Positions 34,550 to 43,651 of a stretch of DNA of 48,276 nucleotides are shown piece after piece. The position numbers and the translations under genes are program-made. The DNA comes from Akkermansiaceae bacterium UBA1518. Lineage in GTDB: Bacteria > Verrucomicrobiota > Verrucomicrobiia > Verrucomicrobiales > Akkermansiaceae. Position 1 is the stretch's first letter, and each line of letters opens with the position of its first letter. Under the pieces are notes generated by a model, which had not been told where the DNA came from, searched no databases, and saw only the letters and a program-made list of their open reading frames with translations. The stretch covers positions 1 through 48,276 of the forward strand of contig DCQM01000223.1 of assembly GCA_002323895.1 (NCBI GenBank), given 5' to 3'.

Positions 34550-35752
34550 CTACTTTTTGAGCCCTTCCAAGGCTTCTGCAAAAGCCTTACCAATCTGGGC
34601 CATTATTTTGGCGGAACCCTTGTAGTGATAGTCAGCGTTGGTAATCCCTTTTAGCAATTCGCGATCCCGGACCGTGAAGAGCTTGCTCTCTATGATTTTA
34701 AGTTGCTCTGAGATCTCCTTTTTCGAAAGCCCACCCTCTTTAAGCTCCTTTTCTTTTGAACGAAGCTCTCCTCTCTTCTGATCAACCGCATCAAGTTCGG
34801 GATCCCAATACTTCTCGGTCAACACTGCGGTCACGTTCCCGCTAAACTCCGAAAGTGAAGCGGGAGCAGCCATCGAATCTCGAAAATACTGGTGGATATT
34901 TTTATACCGCTGCTGCCTCGGCCCGTAAAGATCCGTCGGCCCGCCAGCTCCCATCACACCAATCACAAAAGGTAAATTAGGCGAGTTCAATCCACTCCGA
35001 ACGTCACGGATGAAATGAGCCATCACCTCACTATATTGATCATACCCGCCTTTTTCCCCACGATCAGGATAGGTGCCGCTATCAACCATATCGTTCCAAC
35101 CCTGAAACCAAACAAATCCGCTCAACTCATATCCATCCTTGGCATTGTAACCGGGATGAATCTTACCTGGATCTGCTAGAACCGATCTTACGTGCTGCAT
35201 CATCATCCGGAAGTAACGTCCGACTTTAGCGTTTCGCTCAGCCTTCATTTTCGCAAGGTCTTCCCCCTGTTTGTTAAGGGTCTCCAACTGTTTTTTATTG
35301 AACTCATAGGGTCCAGCACTAGGCGGGCGAAAATCTGTGTTGATCGACTTTCCACCCCAAGCTGTTTTGATGATTAAGATAGGCTCATTCACATATTTTC
35401 TAGTGTAAATTCCAAAGGTAAATTCAGGACCAATTTTACCACCGTCCTCGGTCGAAACACTCCGAGCTCCAAATCCCGAAGTCAGCTTGCCAACTCCCGG
35501 CTGATCCTCTTCATTACCTGTTCGATAGGTGATCCAAACATCTTCAAGTTCAACCGGTTCTCCACTCTCCCCCCGCATTTCCTTCAAAATTGGAGCTGTC
35601 TTGGGGTCCATCCCGATGTGATCAAACGAGGAGAGCTTAGCATGCCCCTCCATGTTAGACTGCCCGGCAAGAATATAAACTTTTAAAGGATTTGCTGTGC
35701 TGAAAGATGCGAAAACCATCGTAAAGCAAGAAACTGAAATTAAGAATTTCAT
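34550..35752 (-). CDS. Secreted SASA-type (CE6) carbohydrate acetylesterase
   Basis: A 400-residue protein with a signal peptide (MKFLISVSCFTMVFASFSTA). It has the sialate-O-acetylesterase/SASA signature: block I YILAGQSNMEGH with nucleophile Ser in GQSN, then LIIKTAWGGKSI, FVWFQGWNDM and the C-terminal ADYHYKGSAKIMAQIGKAF segment, whose Asp-x-His gives the remaining catalytic pair. A Lys/Glu-rich segment at about 325-370 (RGELRSKEKELKEGGLSKKE) looks like an inserted coiled coil and is unusual for the family. The enzyme would remove acetyl esters from extracellular glycans. It converges on the CotH gene, with 8 nt between stops. Confidence 0.88.
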   Translation of the reverse strand: MKFLISVSCFTMVFASFSTANPLKVYILAGQSNMEGHAKLSSFDHIGMDPKTAPILKEMRGESGEPVELEDVWITYRTGNEEDQPGVGKLTSGFGARSVSTEDGGKIGPEFTFGIYTRKYVNEPILIIKTAWGGKSINTDFRPPSAGPYEFNKKQLETLNKQGEDLAKMKAERNAKVGRYFRMMMQHVRSVLADPGKIHPGYNAKDGYELSGFVWFQGWNDMVDSGTYPDRGEKGGYDQYSEVMAHFIRDVRSGLNSPNLPFVIGVMGAGGPTDLYGPRQQRYKNIHQYFRDSMAAPASLSEFSGNVTAVLTEKYWDPELDAVDQKRGELRSKEKELKEGGLSKKEISEQLKIIESKLFTVRDRELLKGITNADYHYKGSAKIMAQIGKAFAEALEGLKK

Positions 35753-35844
35753 GCCTCAAAAATATACAAGACCCATATGAAACCAACCATTATTACAACC
35801 TTGATTCAGCGCAACGTGATGCGAGCATCAACCCCGACCAACTT

Positions 35845-36279
35845 ATGAAAACAGTTACACCTCTATTATTGTTGATCTCCCTCGCGTTCATATCGTGCAA
35901 CCAGAACATGAAAGAAGCAAAGCCCGCCACACCACTTCCTCCAGGTGTCCAAAAAACCTACACCGGCTTAAAGCATAAACTCCTTCGCCCCGGCAAGATT
36001 GGCCCCACCCCAAATTCGTTAAGCACGGTTACAGTTCACTACGAAGGCAAAACCAAGGACGGAAAAATTTTCGACAGCTCCTACAAGCGTGGCAAGCCCG
36101 CAGAGTTCTCGCTCGATCAGGTGATTCAGGGATGGACCGAAGGGCTACAGCTCATGACCAAAGGGGAAAAAAGACGATTTTGGATTCCCGCGAATCTCGC
36201 GTATGGAGAAAACCCCAGAACCGGCCAACCTAGCGGCGAATTGACGTTTGAAATCGAACTTCTCGATTTTCATCAATAG
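35845..36279 (+). CDS. FKBP-type peptidyl-prolyl isomerase lipoprotein
   Basis: A 144-residue protein. The signal MKTVTPLLLLISLAFISC ends in a lipobox-like FISC with Cys18, so it is probably a lipoprotein. Residues about 45-144 form one FKBP domain: VTVHYEGKTKDGKIFDSSYK, FSLDQVIQGWTEGLQLM, KRRFWIPANLAYGE and LTFEIELLDF, with the active-site Tyr, Asp, Trp and Tyr positions retained. It would speed proline isomerisation in exported proteins in the periplasm. A 23-codon open frame (35777-35848) ends overlapping the start codon. The gene is divergent from the esterase gene, 92 nt apart. Confidence 0.9.
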   Translation: MKTVTPLLLLISLAFISCNQNMKEAKPATPLPPGVQKTYTGLKHKLLRPGKIGPTPNSLSTVTVHYEGKTKDGKIFDSSYKRGKPAEFSLDQVIQGWTEGLQLMTKGEKRRFWIPANLAYGENPRTGQPSGELTFEIELLDFHQ

Positions 36280-36425
36280 TTTAGCGAGATAGCCTCCCTG
36301 AGACTCTTATTTTAAAAGAACCCTCCGATTCTTATCGATACCGCTATCGCATCTGACAATTATTTTCAAAAAAGACCGCATTTTCTTCAAGACGACCAGC
36401 CAAGTATTGTGTATTTCCTGTTCCG

Positions 36426-37643
36426 ATGAAAACGGTTGCCATTCTTGCCACCCTCGATACCAAAGCCAATGAAGCCGGCTTCATGCGGTCCGAAATTGAA
36501 TCCCTCGGAGGCCAAGCACTTCTGATTGATCTCTCTCTGGTTGGCGAGTCTGAACTCTCTGCCGACTTCACCAAACAAGATGTGATTTCTGCTGGTGGAG
36601 GAAACCTCGCAGAGCTCCTTGTCAAACCTAACCGGGAGCAATCGAATCCTTTCATCGTCGCTGGCGCCACCAAAATTGTAACAGAGCTTCAAGAATCCGG
36701 GAAAATCCACGCCGTGGTCTCCCTCGGTGGCACGCAAGGAACATCGACCTGTGCTCCTATCCTCCAATCCCTTCCTTATGGCTTCCCAAAGGTCATGCTT
36801 TCCACTGCTGCTTCAGGAGACACCTCTCCCTTTGTTGGCATTAAGGACATTACCATGATGTTCGCTGTATCCGACATCCTCGGGCTCAATGTCTTTTCCC
36901 GCAAGATCCTCGCTAACGCCGCCGCCGCCGCTTGGGGCATGGCTCAATCCGAGCAATGCATTACTAAAAGCGAAGCCAAAGGCGTCATTGGCATGTCTAA
37001 CCTCGGGGTTCTCACCCAAGGTGCAATGCGCGCCATTAAACTCTTCGAGGAAGCCGGCTATGAAGTCATCACCTTCCATGCCATCGGAGCAGGTGGTGAT
37101 GCTATGGAGCAAATGATGAAAGAAGGAATCATCAACGCGGTCTTCGATTACGGTCTTGGCGAAATTGCCGACGGAATCTGGGGTGTTCTTCGCGCCGGAG
37201 GCCCCGAACGACTTACCGTTGCTGGTAAACTTGGCCTCCCTCAGGTTGTCGTACCTGGAGGGTCCGAACACCTAGGTATCCTGGTCAATGAGCCCAATAA
37301 AATTCCGACCGGATACGAAAACCATCAAATCACTTGGCACTCACCCTACGTTTTCGTGCCGCGCCTCAATGCCGAAGAACAAGGCCGAGTCGCAAAGGTC
37401 ATCGGAGAAAAGCTTTCCCACTCCACCAAGGACACTTTATTCCTCATGCCTCTCAAGGGCGTTTCCAGCTATTCCGCTGAAGGTGGCGAGCTTTACAATA
37501 CCGAGCTTGATGATGTCTACTGGGAATCATTGCAAAAGGAACTTCCCAACACCATCGAAGTCGAATCAATGGACGTCACCGCTCAGGACCAGGCACTCGT
37601 AGAGCGCGCGGTCAACTACCTTATCGAAAAGCTCGAAAACTAA
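36426..37643 (+). CDS. Tm-1-like ATP-binding domain protein (UPF0261)
   Basis: A 405-residue soluble protein of the UPF0261/Tm-1 N-domain type. The N-terminal VAILATLDTKANEAGFMRSE, the GGTQGTSTCAPIL block, STAASGDTSPFVG and the DITMMFAVSDILGLNVFSR stretch are all recognisable. In plants the Tm-1 N-domain blocks tobamovirus replication; the bacterial role is not established. Here it lacks the C-terminal TIM-barrel found in the plant protein, yet a TIM-barrel aldolase gene follows, 133 nt downstream. It is therefore placed with the LsrF-like, epimerase and SDR genes as a likely carbohydrate-catabolic set. No ribosome binding site stands out. Confidence 0.85.
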   Translation: MKTVAILATLDTKANEAGFMRSEIESLGGQALLIDLSLVGESELSADFTKQDVISAGGGNLAELLVKPNREQSNPFIVAGATKIVTELQESGKIHAVVSLGGTQGTSTCAPILQSLPYGFPKVMLSTAASGDTSPFVGIKDITMMFAVSDILGLNVFSRKILANAAAAAWGMAQSEQCITKSEAKGVIGMSNLGVLTQGAMRAIKLFEEAGYEVITFHAIGAGGDAMEQMMKEGIINAVFDYGLGEIADGIWGVLRAGGPERLTVAGKLGLPQVVVPGGSEHLGILVNEPNKIPTGYENHQITWHSPYVFVPRLNAEEQGRVAKVIGEKLSHSTKDTLFLMPLKGVSSYSAEGGELYNTELDDVYWESLQKELPNTIEVESMDVTAQDQALVERAVNYLIEKLEN

Positions 37644-37776
37644 TGAGTTAGACCACTAGAATCAGGGAATATGATACTCCTAACAAAGACGATCCTGTTG
37701 CCCCTATTCGCCTCGTAACCACCAAAAAATAGCATTTTCTCAAAACCAACAAACCAACCTATCATCAACTAATACC

Positions 37777-38643
37777 ATGGCTGACCTAGACGACATCAGA
37801 GACGGAGATAACTTCGGACTCAACACACCCGCCGACACCTCTTCATTCTACCTCAAGGGAATGAATAGCGCATCATGGGGTATCAAAAACCGCATGTCCC
37901 GTATCTTCAACCGCAAGTCAGGACGCACCGTAATGCTCGCTTTTGACCACGGATTCCTCATGGGGCCGACATCCGGTCTTGAGCGGATTGACCTCAATAT
38001 TGCTCCCCTTGCCGAAGAAGCTGACTGTCTCATGGGGTGCCGCGGTATGCTCCGCACCAGTATCCCCGCCGAGAACACAAAACCAATTTGTCTTCGCACC
38101 GATTCTGGCACTACGATCCTAACCGAGATGAACCACAATGTTCTCATCTCAGAGCAGGATGCAATCTCAATGAATGCTTCCGCTATGGCCGCCATGCTCG
38201 CCATCGGCGACGCCGACACCGAAGCTTCAACAGTTGCCAACTTCTCTAAGCTTGTCGATATCGGCAACAAATATGGGATCCCCGTCATGGGCGTGACCGC
38301 GGTCGGCAAAGATATGGCTCGTGACTCTCGTTACTTCGGTCTCGCTTCCCGCGTCTGTGCCGAGAACGGAGCATCCATCGTCAAGACTTACTACACCGAA
38401 GGCTTCGAAAACGTCGTGGCAGCCTGCCCCGTCCCAGTTGTCATCGCTGGAGGAAAGAAGCTCCCTGAGCTAGAAGCTCTTGAACTCTGCTATAATGCCA
38501 TACAGTGTGGAGCCTCGGGAGTAGACATGGGCCGCAATGTTTTCCAGTCCGACAAACCACTTGCCATGATGAGAGCAGTCAAAGAAGTCGTTCATAACGG
38601 AGCCAAGCCTGCCGAAGCGATCGAAATCTACAATGCCGGCTAG
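37777..38643 (+). CDS. LsrF-like class I aldolase/thiolase
   Basis: A 288-residue TIM-barrel enzyme of the DeoC/FbaB/LsrF superfamily. It closely follows the E. coli LsrF pattern from the first residues (MADLDDIRDG) through MSRIFNRKSGRTVMLAFDHG, GLERIDLNIAPL, GKDMARDSRYFGLA, the Schiff-base lysine segment IVKTYYTEGFENV, and VIAGGKKLPELEALELC, to SGVDMGRNVFQSDKP. LsrF degrades phosphorylated autoinducer-2, but no LsrK kinase, Lsr transporter or LsrG is nearby. A different phospho-sugar substrate is therefore likely. A strong terminator follows at 38699-38732. Confidence 0.88.
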   Translation: MADLDDIRDGDNFGLNTPADTSSFYLKGMNSASWGIKNRMSRIFNRKSGRTVMLAFDHGFLMGPTSGLERIDLNIAPLAEEADCLMGCRGMLRTSIPAENTKPICLRTDSGTTILTEMNHNVLISEQDAISMNASAMAAMLAIGDADTEASTVANFSKLVDIGNKYGIPVMGVTAVGKDMARDSRYFGLASRVCAENGASIVKTYYTEGFENVVAACPVPVVIAGGKKLPELEALELCYNAIQCGASGVDMGRNVFQSDKPLAMMRAVKEVVHNGAKPAEAIEIYNAG

Positions 38644-38698
38644 CTGCCGCGACGGTCGGCGTGCCTTTTAGGTATTCCAGCTGCCAGGCCAACCTTCA

Positions 38699-38732
38699 AA
38701 CCCTGGGTCTTTCAACAAAGGCCCGGGGTTTT
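38699..38732 (+). terminator. Intrinsic terminator after the LsrF-like gene
   Basis: A 14-bp stem (arms 38699-38712 and 38717-38730, two G-T wobbles) with a 4-nt CAAC loop, leading into TTTT. It lies 56 nt past the aldolase stop, so the epimerase gene probably needs read-through or its own promoter. Confidence 0.85.
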
Positions 38733-38805
38733 CAGCCCCAGTGGGTGAAACCAATTTAGCCCAGAACTTATTCCTCAATTCCCCAACCCCAAACTCCTTC
38801 TAAAC

Positions 38806-39486
38806 ATGACACGCGCCGAAAAAATCGACCTCATCCGTTCTCGCCCACAACTCTCCGTCGCTACTCTCAGCGCTGACATGGGAAACCAAAACGCAGCCCT
38901 CCAAACTCTGAAAGAAAACGACGTTAATCTTCTTCACTTCGATGTCATGGACGGAAATATCTGGCCCAATATCACCGTTGGCTCTCCATTCGTCGCCGGA
39001 CTTAAGACCGACCTCCTTAAGGATGTTCATCTCCTCATCAACAAACCAAAACAACACATCGATTCCTTTGCAAAAGCCGGGGCAGATCTCATCTCCTTCT
39101 CTGTAGAATATACGGCCCATATCGATGACACCCTCTCTCGTATTTCCACATACGAAGACATCCTCCGTGGCGTCTCTCTGAATCCCGGCACCTCCCCCAG
39201 CTTCATAAAAAACTACCTCGATCAGATTGACTACGTTCTTCTCCTTGGTGTTGGCCCCTACTCTGGAAAAGAACTCTTCCTTGAAGACATTCCCGCCAAA
39301 ATTAAAACCCTCCTTGAGTGGAAACCTGAACTCCTCATCTGTGTCGATGGCGGTGTCAACAAGACCACTATCCCAAAAATTGCGGCAATGAAGCCGCACT
39401 TCGTCGTCTCTGGATCTGCCATCTTCAACAAGGAAGACCCGGTTGAAAACCTCGCCTTTTTCAATAATGCCCTTACCCAAGGGTAG
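38806..39486 (+). CDS. Ribulose-phosphate 3-epimerase family enzyme
   Basis: A 226-residue TIM-barrel metalloenzyme. RPE-family blocks: LSADMGNQN, NLLHFDVMDGNIWPNITVG (metal-binding His and Asp), KDVHLLINKP (second His), a VSLNPGTS loop, and CVDGGVNKTTIPKI (second Asp) followed by the phosphate-binding VVSGSAIF. This predicts 3-epimerisation of a phosphorylated ketose. Relatives include Rpe, AlsE and Salmonella LsrE. Next to an LsrF-like aldolase and a RhaD-C-like dehydrogenase, it looks pathway-specific rather than the housekeeping Rpe. The exact sugar is unknown. Confidence 0.88.
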   Translation: MTRAEKIDLIRSRPQLSVATLSADMGNQNAALQTLKENDVNLLHFDVMDGNIWPNITVGSPFVAGLKTDLLKDVHLLINKPKQHIDSFAKAGADLISFSVEYTAHIDDTLSRISTYEDILRGVSLNPGTSPSFIKNYLDQIDYVLLLGVGPYSGKELFLEDIPAKIKTLLEWKPELLICVDGGVNKTTIPKIAAMKPHFVVSGSAIFNKEDPVENLAFFNNALTQG

Positions 39487-39555
39487 GTGAAAACTTAACC
39501 TCTGGAACCAACCGCAACCGGTCATCCTGATTAATTTAAACTTCTAATTCACTCT

Positions 39556-40323
39556 ATGTCTGAACCAATCCACACCACCAAAGTCGCCATCGTCACCGGA
39601 GCCTGCGGAGGAATCGGCCGCGCCACTGCCGAACGTCTTCGCAACGACGGCGCCACCGTCGTCGGTCTAGACATCAATCCCGACGTTGTCGCCAATCTTA
39701 CTGGCGAACGGCTTTCCGGAGCCGTCTGCGACATCACCGATGATGCCGCCCTTAAGGCTGCCGTCGACAAAACCATCGCCACCCACGGTGGGCTTGACAT
39801 CATTGTCGCCAACGCCGGCATCTTTAAATCCGGCGAATACATCGATGCCGAAGAAGATAGCTGGGATCTCCATCTCCGAATTAACCTAACTGCGACTCAA
39901 CGTTTCCTAAAGTTCTCCATCCCGGCCCTCAAAGAGAGCGAAAAACAGCCCAGCATCATCATTATTGGTTCACGAAATTTCGCCGCTCCTGGACCTGGCG
40001 CTTCCGCCTACTCCGTAACAAAAGCCGGCGTAACCCAACTCGCTCGCGTCGCCGCACTCGAGCTCGCTCCTTTCGGCGTGCGCGTCAACATCCTCCATCC
40101 CGATGCCGTCTTCGACACCGAAATCTGGACAGACGAAGCGCTCGAAAAGTCTGCAAAGCGCTACGGTATGACCGTGCAGGAATATAAAACAAAAAATCTC
40201 CTCAGCACTGAGATCACCTCCTCCGGCGTCGCCGCTTTAGTCAGCACAGTCGCCGGCCCCGTCTTCTCAGCCACCACAGGGGCCCAGATCCCCATCGACG
40301 GTGGAAACGATCGCGTGATTTAG
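39556..40323 (+). CDS. Short-chain dehydrogenase resembling the RhaD C-terminal domain
   Basis: A 255-residue classical SDR. The N-terminal TGACGGIGRA motif binds NAD(P), ANAG stabilises the sheet, and the catalytic Tyr-Lys is in SAYSVTKAGV. A Ser in IIIGSRNF stands at the usual catalytic serine position. The C-terminal part, with an inserted DTEIWTDEALEKSAKRYG segment and YKTKNLL, resembles the dehydrogenase half of bifunctional RhaD enzymes, which oxidise lactaldehyde. It would suit oxidation of an aldehyde or polyol produced by the neighbouring aldolase. It lies 69 nt after the epimerase gene and is probably co-transcribed with it. Substrate inferred only. Confidence 0.85.
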   Translation: MSEPIHTTKVAIVTGACGGIGRATAERLRNDGATVVGLDINPDVVANLTGERLSGAVCDITDDAALKAAVDKTIATHGGLDIIVANAGIFKSGEYIDAEEDSWDLHLRINLTATQRFLKFSIPALKESEKQPSIIIIGSRNFAAPGPGASAYSVTKAGVTQLARVAALELAPFGVRVNILHPDAVFDTEIWTDEALEKSAKRYGMTVQEYKTKNLLSTEITSSGVAALVSTVAGPVFSATTGAQIPIDGGNDRVI

Positions 40324-40335
40324 GGGGGTTTCCAT

Positions 40336-40377
40336 GATTGGTCTGACGCGTTCCAGGTGCTAGCGTTCATGCCAATC
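40336..40377 (+). repeat. Inverted repeat immediately before a start codon
   Basis: GATTGG (40336-40341) pairs with CCAATC (40372-40377), and inside it ACGC (40346-40349) pairs with GCGT (40363-40366). It ends 4 nt before the ATG at 40382, where it could act as a transcript-end or translation-affecting structure. There is no T-run. Could be chance. Confidence 0.3.
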
Positions 40378-40381
40378 ACCT

Positions 40382-43300
40382 ATGAAACTTTCGGTCTTTT
40401 TTCTGCTCAGCGCTCCCCTGCTTTCCCTAAATCTTTTTGCAGAAAAGCCCAATCTCAAGTCGCTAGAGTTCACGAAGTGGACTCCCGATTTTCTCGTTCC
40501 TGATCCAGTTGCTCTCTCTTTTGACAACCAAGGGCGTGCCTACGTCACACAGACGCAACGACGCAAAGCCAACGATCTCGACATTCGGCAAAACCGTGAC
40601 TGGATTCCAGATGATCTAAGTTTCAAAACTCCAGACGATAAGCGGGCCTTCTATCACAAGGCCTTCACTTCTCAAAACAGCAACGCCAACCGAAGACGAG
40701 TCAAAGATTTCAATCAGGACGGAAAGCACAACCTTGCTGACCTTAAATTCCTTTCCGAACGTATCCATCTCATCGAAGACACCGACGGCGATGGCCTTGC
40801 CGATAAGACCTCGATCTACGCCGAAGGATTCACCGATGAAATTGGAGGAATCGCTGCCGGAGTCCTTCACCACGATGGTGATGTCTACACCACTATCGTT
40901 CCCGATGTATGGAAGCTTCGCGACACCAATGACAATGGCAAAGCCGATCAGCGCCAATCCATTGCCTACGGCTTCGGAGTCCACCTCGCCTACGCCGGCC
41001 ATGATATGCATGGCCTCACGGTGGGCCCCGATGGTCGTATCTACTGGACGATCGGCGATAAGGGCGTAGGCGCCTCCTCCAAGGAAGGGCTCCATTTCCA
41101 ATACCCAAACCAAGGTGCCGTTCTTCGCTGTGACCCTGATGGCTCCAACTTTGAAGTCTATGCCCGTGGACTTCGCAATGTGCAGGAAATCGCCTTTGAC
41201 CAATACGGCAACATGTTCGGAATCGATAACGACTCCGACCGTCCGGGCGAAAAAGAACGCTTCGTCTACATCGTCCAACACATGGATGCTGGTTGGCGTT
41301 CTAACTGGCAGTATCGCAATGGATCTTTCAATCCATGGATGGATGAAAACCTCAGTATTCCATGGCACAAAGGACAGCCTGCCTACATCACCCCACCCAT
41401 CAGTCTCTATAACAACGGACCGGCTGGACTCGCTTTCAACCCCGGTACCGCCCTCGGAGAGGAATGGCAAAATTACTTTTTTCATACCAGTGCTCCCAAT
41501 GGGCAACAGTGGGCCTTTCAGGTCGAGCAGGATGGTGCGTCCTTCAAGATGATCAACGACATGCAAATTGGGAATGGCGTTCCAATCGTCGGAATCAATT
41601 TTGGTCCCGATGGGGCTCTCTATGGAGTTGACTGGGGCGGCGGATACCCTCTCAACAAAAAGGGAGCCATTTGGAAATGGGACGTAAAAGAAAAACATCC
41701 TCTGCGTGAGCTAACCGCCAAACTTCTGCAGTCGGATTTTTCAAAAACAGCAACCACCGAACTCATCGCTACCTTGAATCACCCCGATCAACGAATCCGG
41801 CTCAAAGCTCAATTCGAATTGGTCAAACGAGGCGCACGAAAAGAACTTTGGGCAGCTGCAAGGAGCGGACCAAAACTCCTCCGCATTCACGCCATCTGGG
41901 GACTCTGTCAATACGATCGCATCACAAAATCCCCCAAAAGAGACATTCTCGAACTCCTCGACGATCCTGATCCCGAAATTCGCAGCCAGGTCGCGAGAAG
42001 CTTTGGAGAAATCCTGCCCAGTAAACTTGCCCTTCATCAGGCTCCCAATCCAGGCGGCACTTCCTTTGATTTTCATGGACTTGCGAAATACCTCAAAGAT
42101 AACTCACCCCGAGTTAGGTCCCACGCCGCGATTGCACTTGGAAACCTCGGAGCGTTAGGTAGCAGCAAAGCGATCATCGAAATGGCCCGGAACATTCCAG
42201 ATGAAAGCAGCACCTACCAACGTCATGCCGCTATCGCTGGTCTCACCGGCTGCGCCTCCTCCGAAATGCTCGCGAGTCTAGCCGGCGAGCAGTCCGAACT
42301 GCTCCAAAAAATCGCAGTTGTCGCTCTCCGCCGACGCGCTGATCCCAAAGTGCGGCGTTTTCTCCACTCCACTTCCAAAGAGATTGTCGCCGAAGCCGCT
42401 CGAGCGATTCATGATGACTGGAGCATTCCAAAGGCGATACCTGCCCTAGCCAGCTCGCTCGCCACAACCCAGTGGATCAAAAACGAAGGCTTCATCAAAC
42501 GTGCCATCAATGCAAACTTCCACCTCGGCACCCCAGAAGCCGCCGCCCGCGTTACCGACTACACCATCCGAGCGGATGCGCCCGAAGAACTTCGTCTCAA
42601 TGCCCTCAATGCCCTTAGCGAGTGGTCAAAGCCAGATAAACTCGACCGGATCGTCGGTCGTTACCGTCCCCTATCGGATCGCGACCCAGCAATAGCCAAA
42701 AATGCCATTTATGAAAATCTCACTAAGCTTCTCATCGATCCCAGCCAAAAAATCCAAAGCGAGGCCATGGCTCTCGCCCGCTTGCTCAAGATCGAGATCC
42801 CCGGCAAAGCTCTTATCGCCGTCGCAAAGAACGAAAGCTCCATTCCAGCCCTCAGGATCGAAGCACTCCGCGCACTTGCCACTCAGAAGAACGAAAATCT
42901 TCCAGCTTGTATTGCGTCCGCCTTCGAATCAAAAGACCACTCGCTTCGTATCGAGGCACTTAAGATCCTCGCAAAACTCAATCCAAAATCAGCACTCGAT
43001 CGAGTTGAGATCGTCATCTCTTCAACTAAAGAAAATACTCTCGAACAACAAACTGCTCTCGCCCTTCTCGGAGGCGATCTCGCCTCGGCAAAAGGTGACT
43101 CTATCCTAAACTTGCTCTTGAACTCGTTTGAGGAATGCCCTCCCTCTCTCAAGCTCGATCTCACAGAAGCTGCTGCCGTTAGGAAAATAAATGCTCCAGT
43201 TCCCGATTTTACTCACACTCTTGAAGGAGGTGATGCAGATCGCGGGAAAAGCCTCTTCATGAACCACCTCGCGGCCCAATGTATTCGCTGCCACAAGGTG

Positions 43301-43651
43301 AAGGATGGCAAAGGCAGCGACATTGGACCTAATCTCAAATCAGCTGGACTTCAGAAACGGGGTCACCATCTCGAGGCGATCGTCGAACCCCAAAAAACGA
43401 TTGCAGAAGGCTACGGTTCTATTTCACTCACTCTCAAAAATGGGCAGTCGGTCGCAGGACTTTTCAAAAGTGAAGTGAAGGGAGTCATTGAAATTAAAGA
43501 TGCCGAAGGTGAAATCACCAAGGTGGTATCGGAAGACGTCAAGGAACGAACTCCCGTCATCTCCACCATGCCTCCCATGGGCGCGATCCTCACAAAACGT
43601 GAAATCCGCGACATCATCGAATACCTCTCAACTCTCAAATCAGAAAAATGA
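40382..43651 (+). CDS. PVC-type membrane-bound dehydrogenase with HEAT repeats and C-terminal cytochrome c
   Basis: A 1089-residue exported protein with a signal peptide (MKLSVFFLLSAPLLSLNLFA). Residues about 30-440 form a propeller of the Pirellula/Verrucomicrobium dehydrogenase-like type. It includes calcium-loop-like DTDGDGLADK and DTNDNGKADQ, GVHLAYAGHDMHGLTVGPDG, and YARGLRNVQEIAFDQYGNMF. Residues about 450-930 are HEAT repeats (LELLDDPDPEIRSQVARSFG type). The C-terminus (about 945-1085) is a Verrucomicrobium-type heme domain with CIRCH at 967-971 and a likely distal Met in STMPPMG. It is probably a periplasmic redox enzyme acting on sugars or their derivatives. Its stop overlaps the sulfatase ATG by 4 nt (ATGA), so the two are translationally coupled. 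Confidence 0.9.
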   Translation: MKLSVFFLLSAPLLSLNLFAEKPNLKSLEFTKWTPDFLVPDPVALSFDNQGRAYVTQTQRRKANDLDIRQNRDWIPDDLSFKTPDDKRAFYHKAFTSQNSNANRRRVKDFNQDGKHNLADLKFLSERIHLIEDTDGDGLADKTSIYAEGFTDEIGGIAAGVLHHDGDVYTTIVPDVWKLRDTNDNGKADQRQSIAYGFGVHLAYAGHDMHGLTVGPDGRIYWTIGDKGVGASSKEGLHFQYPNQGAVLRCDPDGSNFEVYARGLRNVQEIAFDQYGNMFGIDNDSDRPGEKERFVYIVQHMDAGWRSNWQYRNGSFNPWMDENLSIPWHKGQPAYITPPISLYNNGPAGLAFNPGTALGEEWQNYFFHTSAPNGQQWAFQVEQDGASFKMINDMQIGNGVPIVGINFGPDGALYGVDWGGGYPLNKKGAIWKWDVKEKHPLRELTAKLLQSDFSKTATTELIATLNHPDQRIRLKAQFELVKRGARKELWAAARSGPKLLRIHAIWGLCQYDRITKSPKRDILELLDDPDPEIRSQVARSFGEILPSKLALHQAPNPGGTSFDFHGLAKYLKDNSPRVRSHAAIALGNLGALGSSKAIIEMARNIPDESSTYQRHAAIAGLTGCASSEMLASLAGEQSELLQKIAVVALRRRADPKVRRFLHSTSKEIVAEAARAIHDDWSIPKAIPALASSLATTQWIKNEGFIKRAINANFHLGTPEAAARVTDYTIRADAPEELRLNALNALSEWSKPDKLDRIVGRYRPLSDRDPAIAKNAIYENLTKLLIDPSQKIQSEAMALARLLKIEIPGKALIAVAKNESSIPALRIEALRALATQKNENLPACIASAFESKDHSLRIEALKILAKLNPKSALDRVEIVISSTKENTLEQQTALALLGGDLASAKGDSILNLLLNSFEECPPSLKLDLTEAAAVRKINAPVPDFTHTLEGGDADRGKSLFMNHLAAQCIRCHKVKDGKGSDIGPNLKSAGLQKRGHHLEAIVEPQKTIAEGYGSISLTLKNGQSVAGLFKSEVKGVIEIKDAEGEITKVVSEDVKERTPVISTMPPMGAILTKREIRDIIEYLSTLKSEK

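Noticed and set aside
38800..39525. 241-codon minus-strand open frame
   Set aside because: Antisense to the RPE-like epimerase gene, which has conserved metal-binding motifs.
37777..40323. A true lsr (autoinducer-2) operon
   Set aside because: Only an LsrF-like aldolase and a distant LsrE-like epimerase are present; LsrA-D, LsrB, LsrK, LsrR and LsrG are absent from the window.
40616..41698. Long 360-codon minus-strand open frame
   Set aside because: Entirely antisense to the propeller part of the PVC dehydrogenase gene, whose domain motifs are clear. Valine- and isoleucine-rich composition without domains is typical of a shadow frame.
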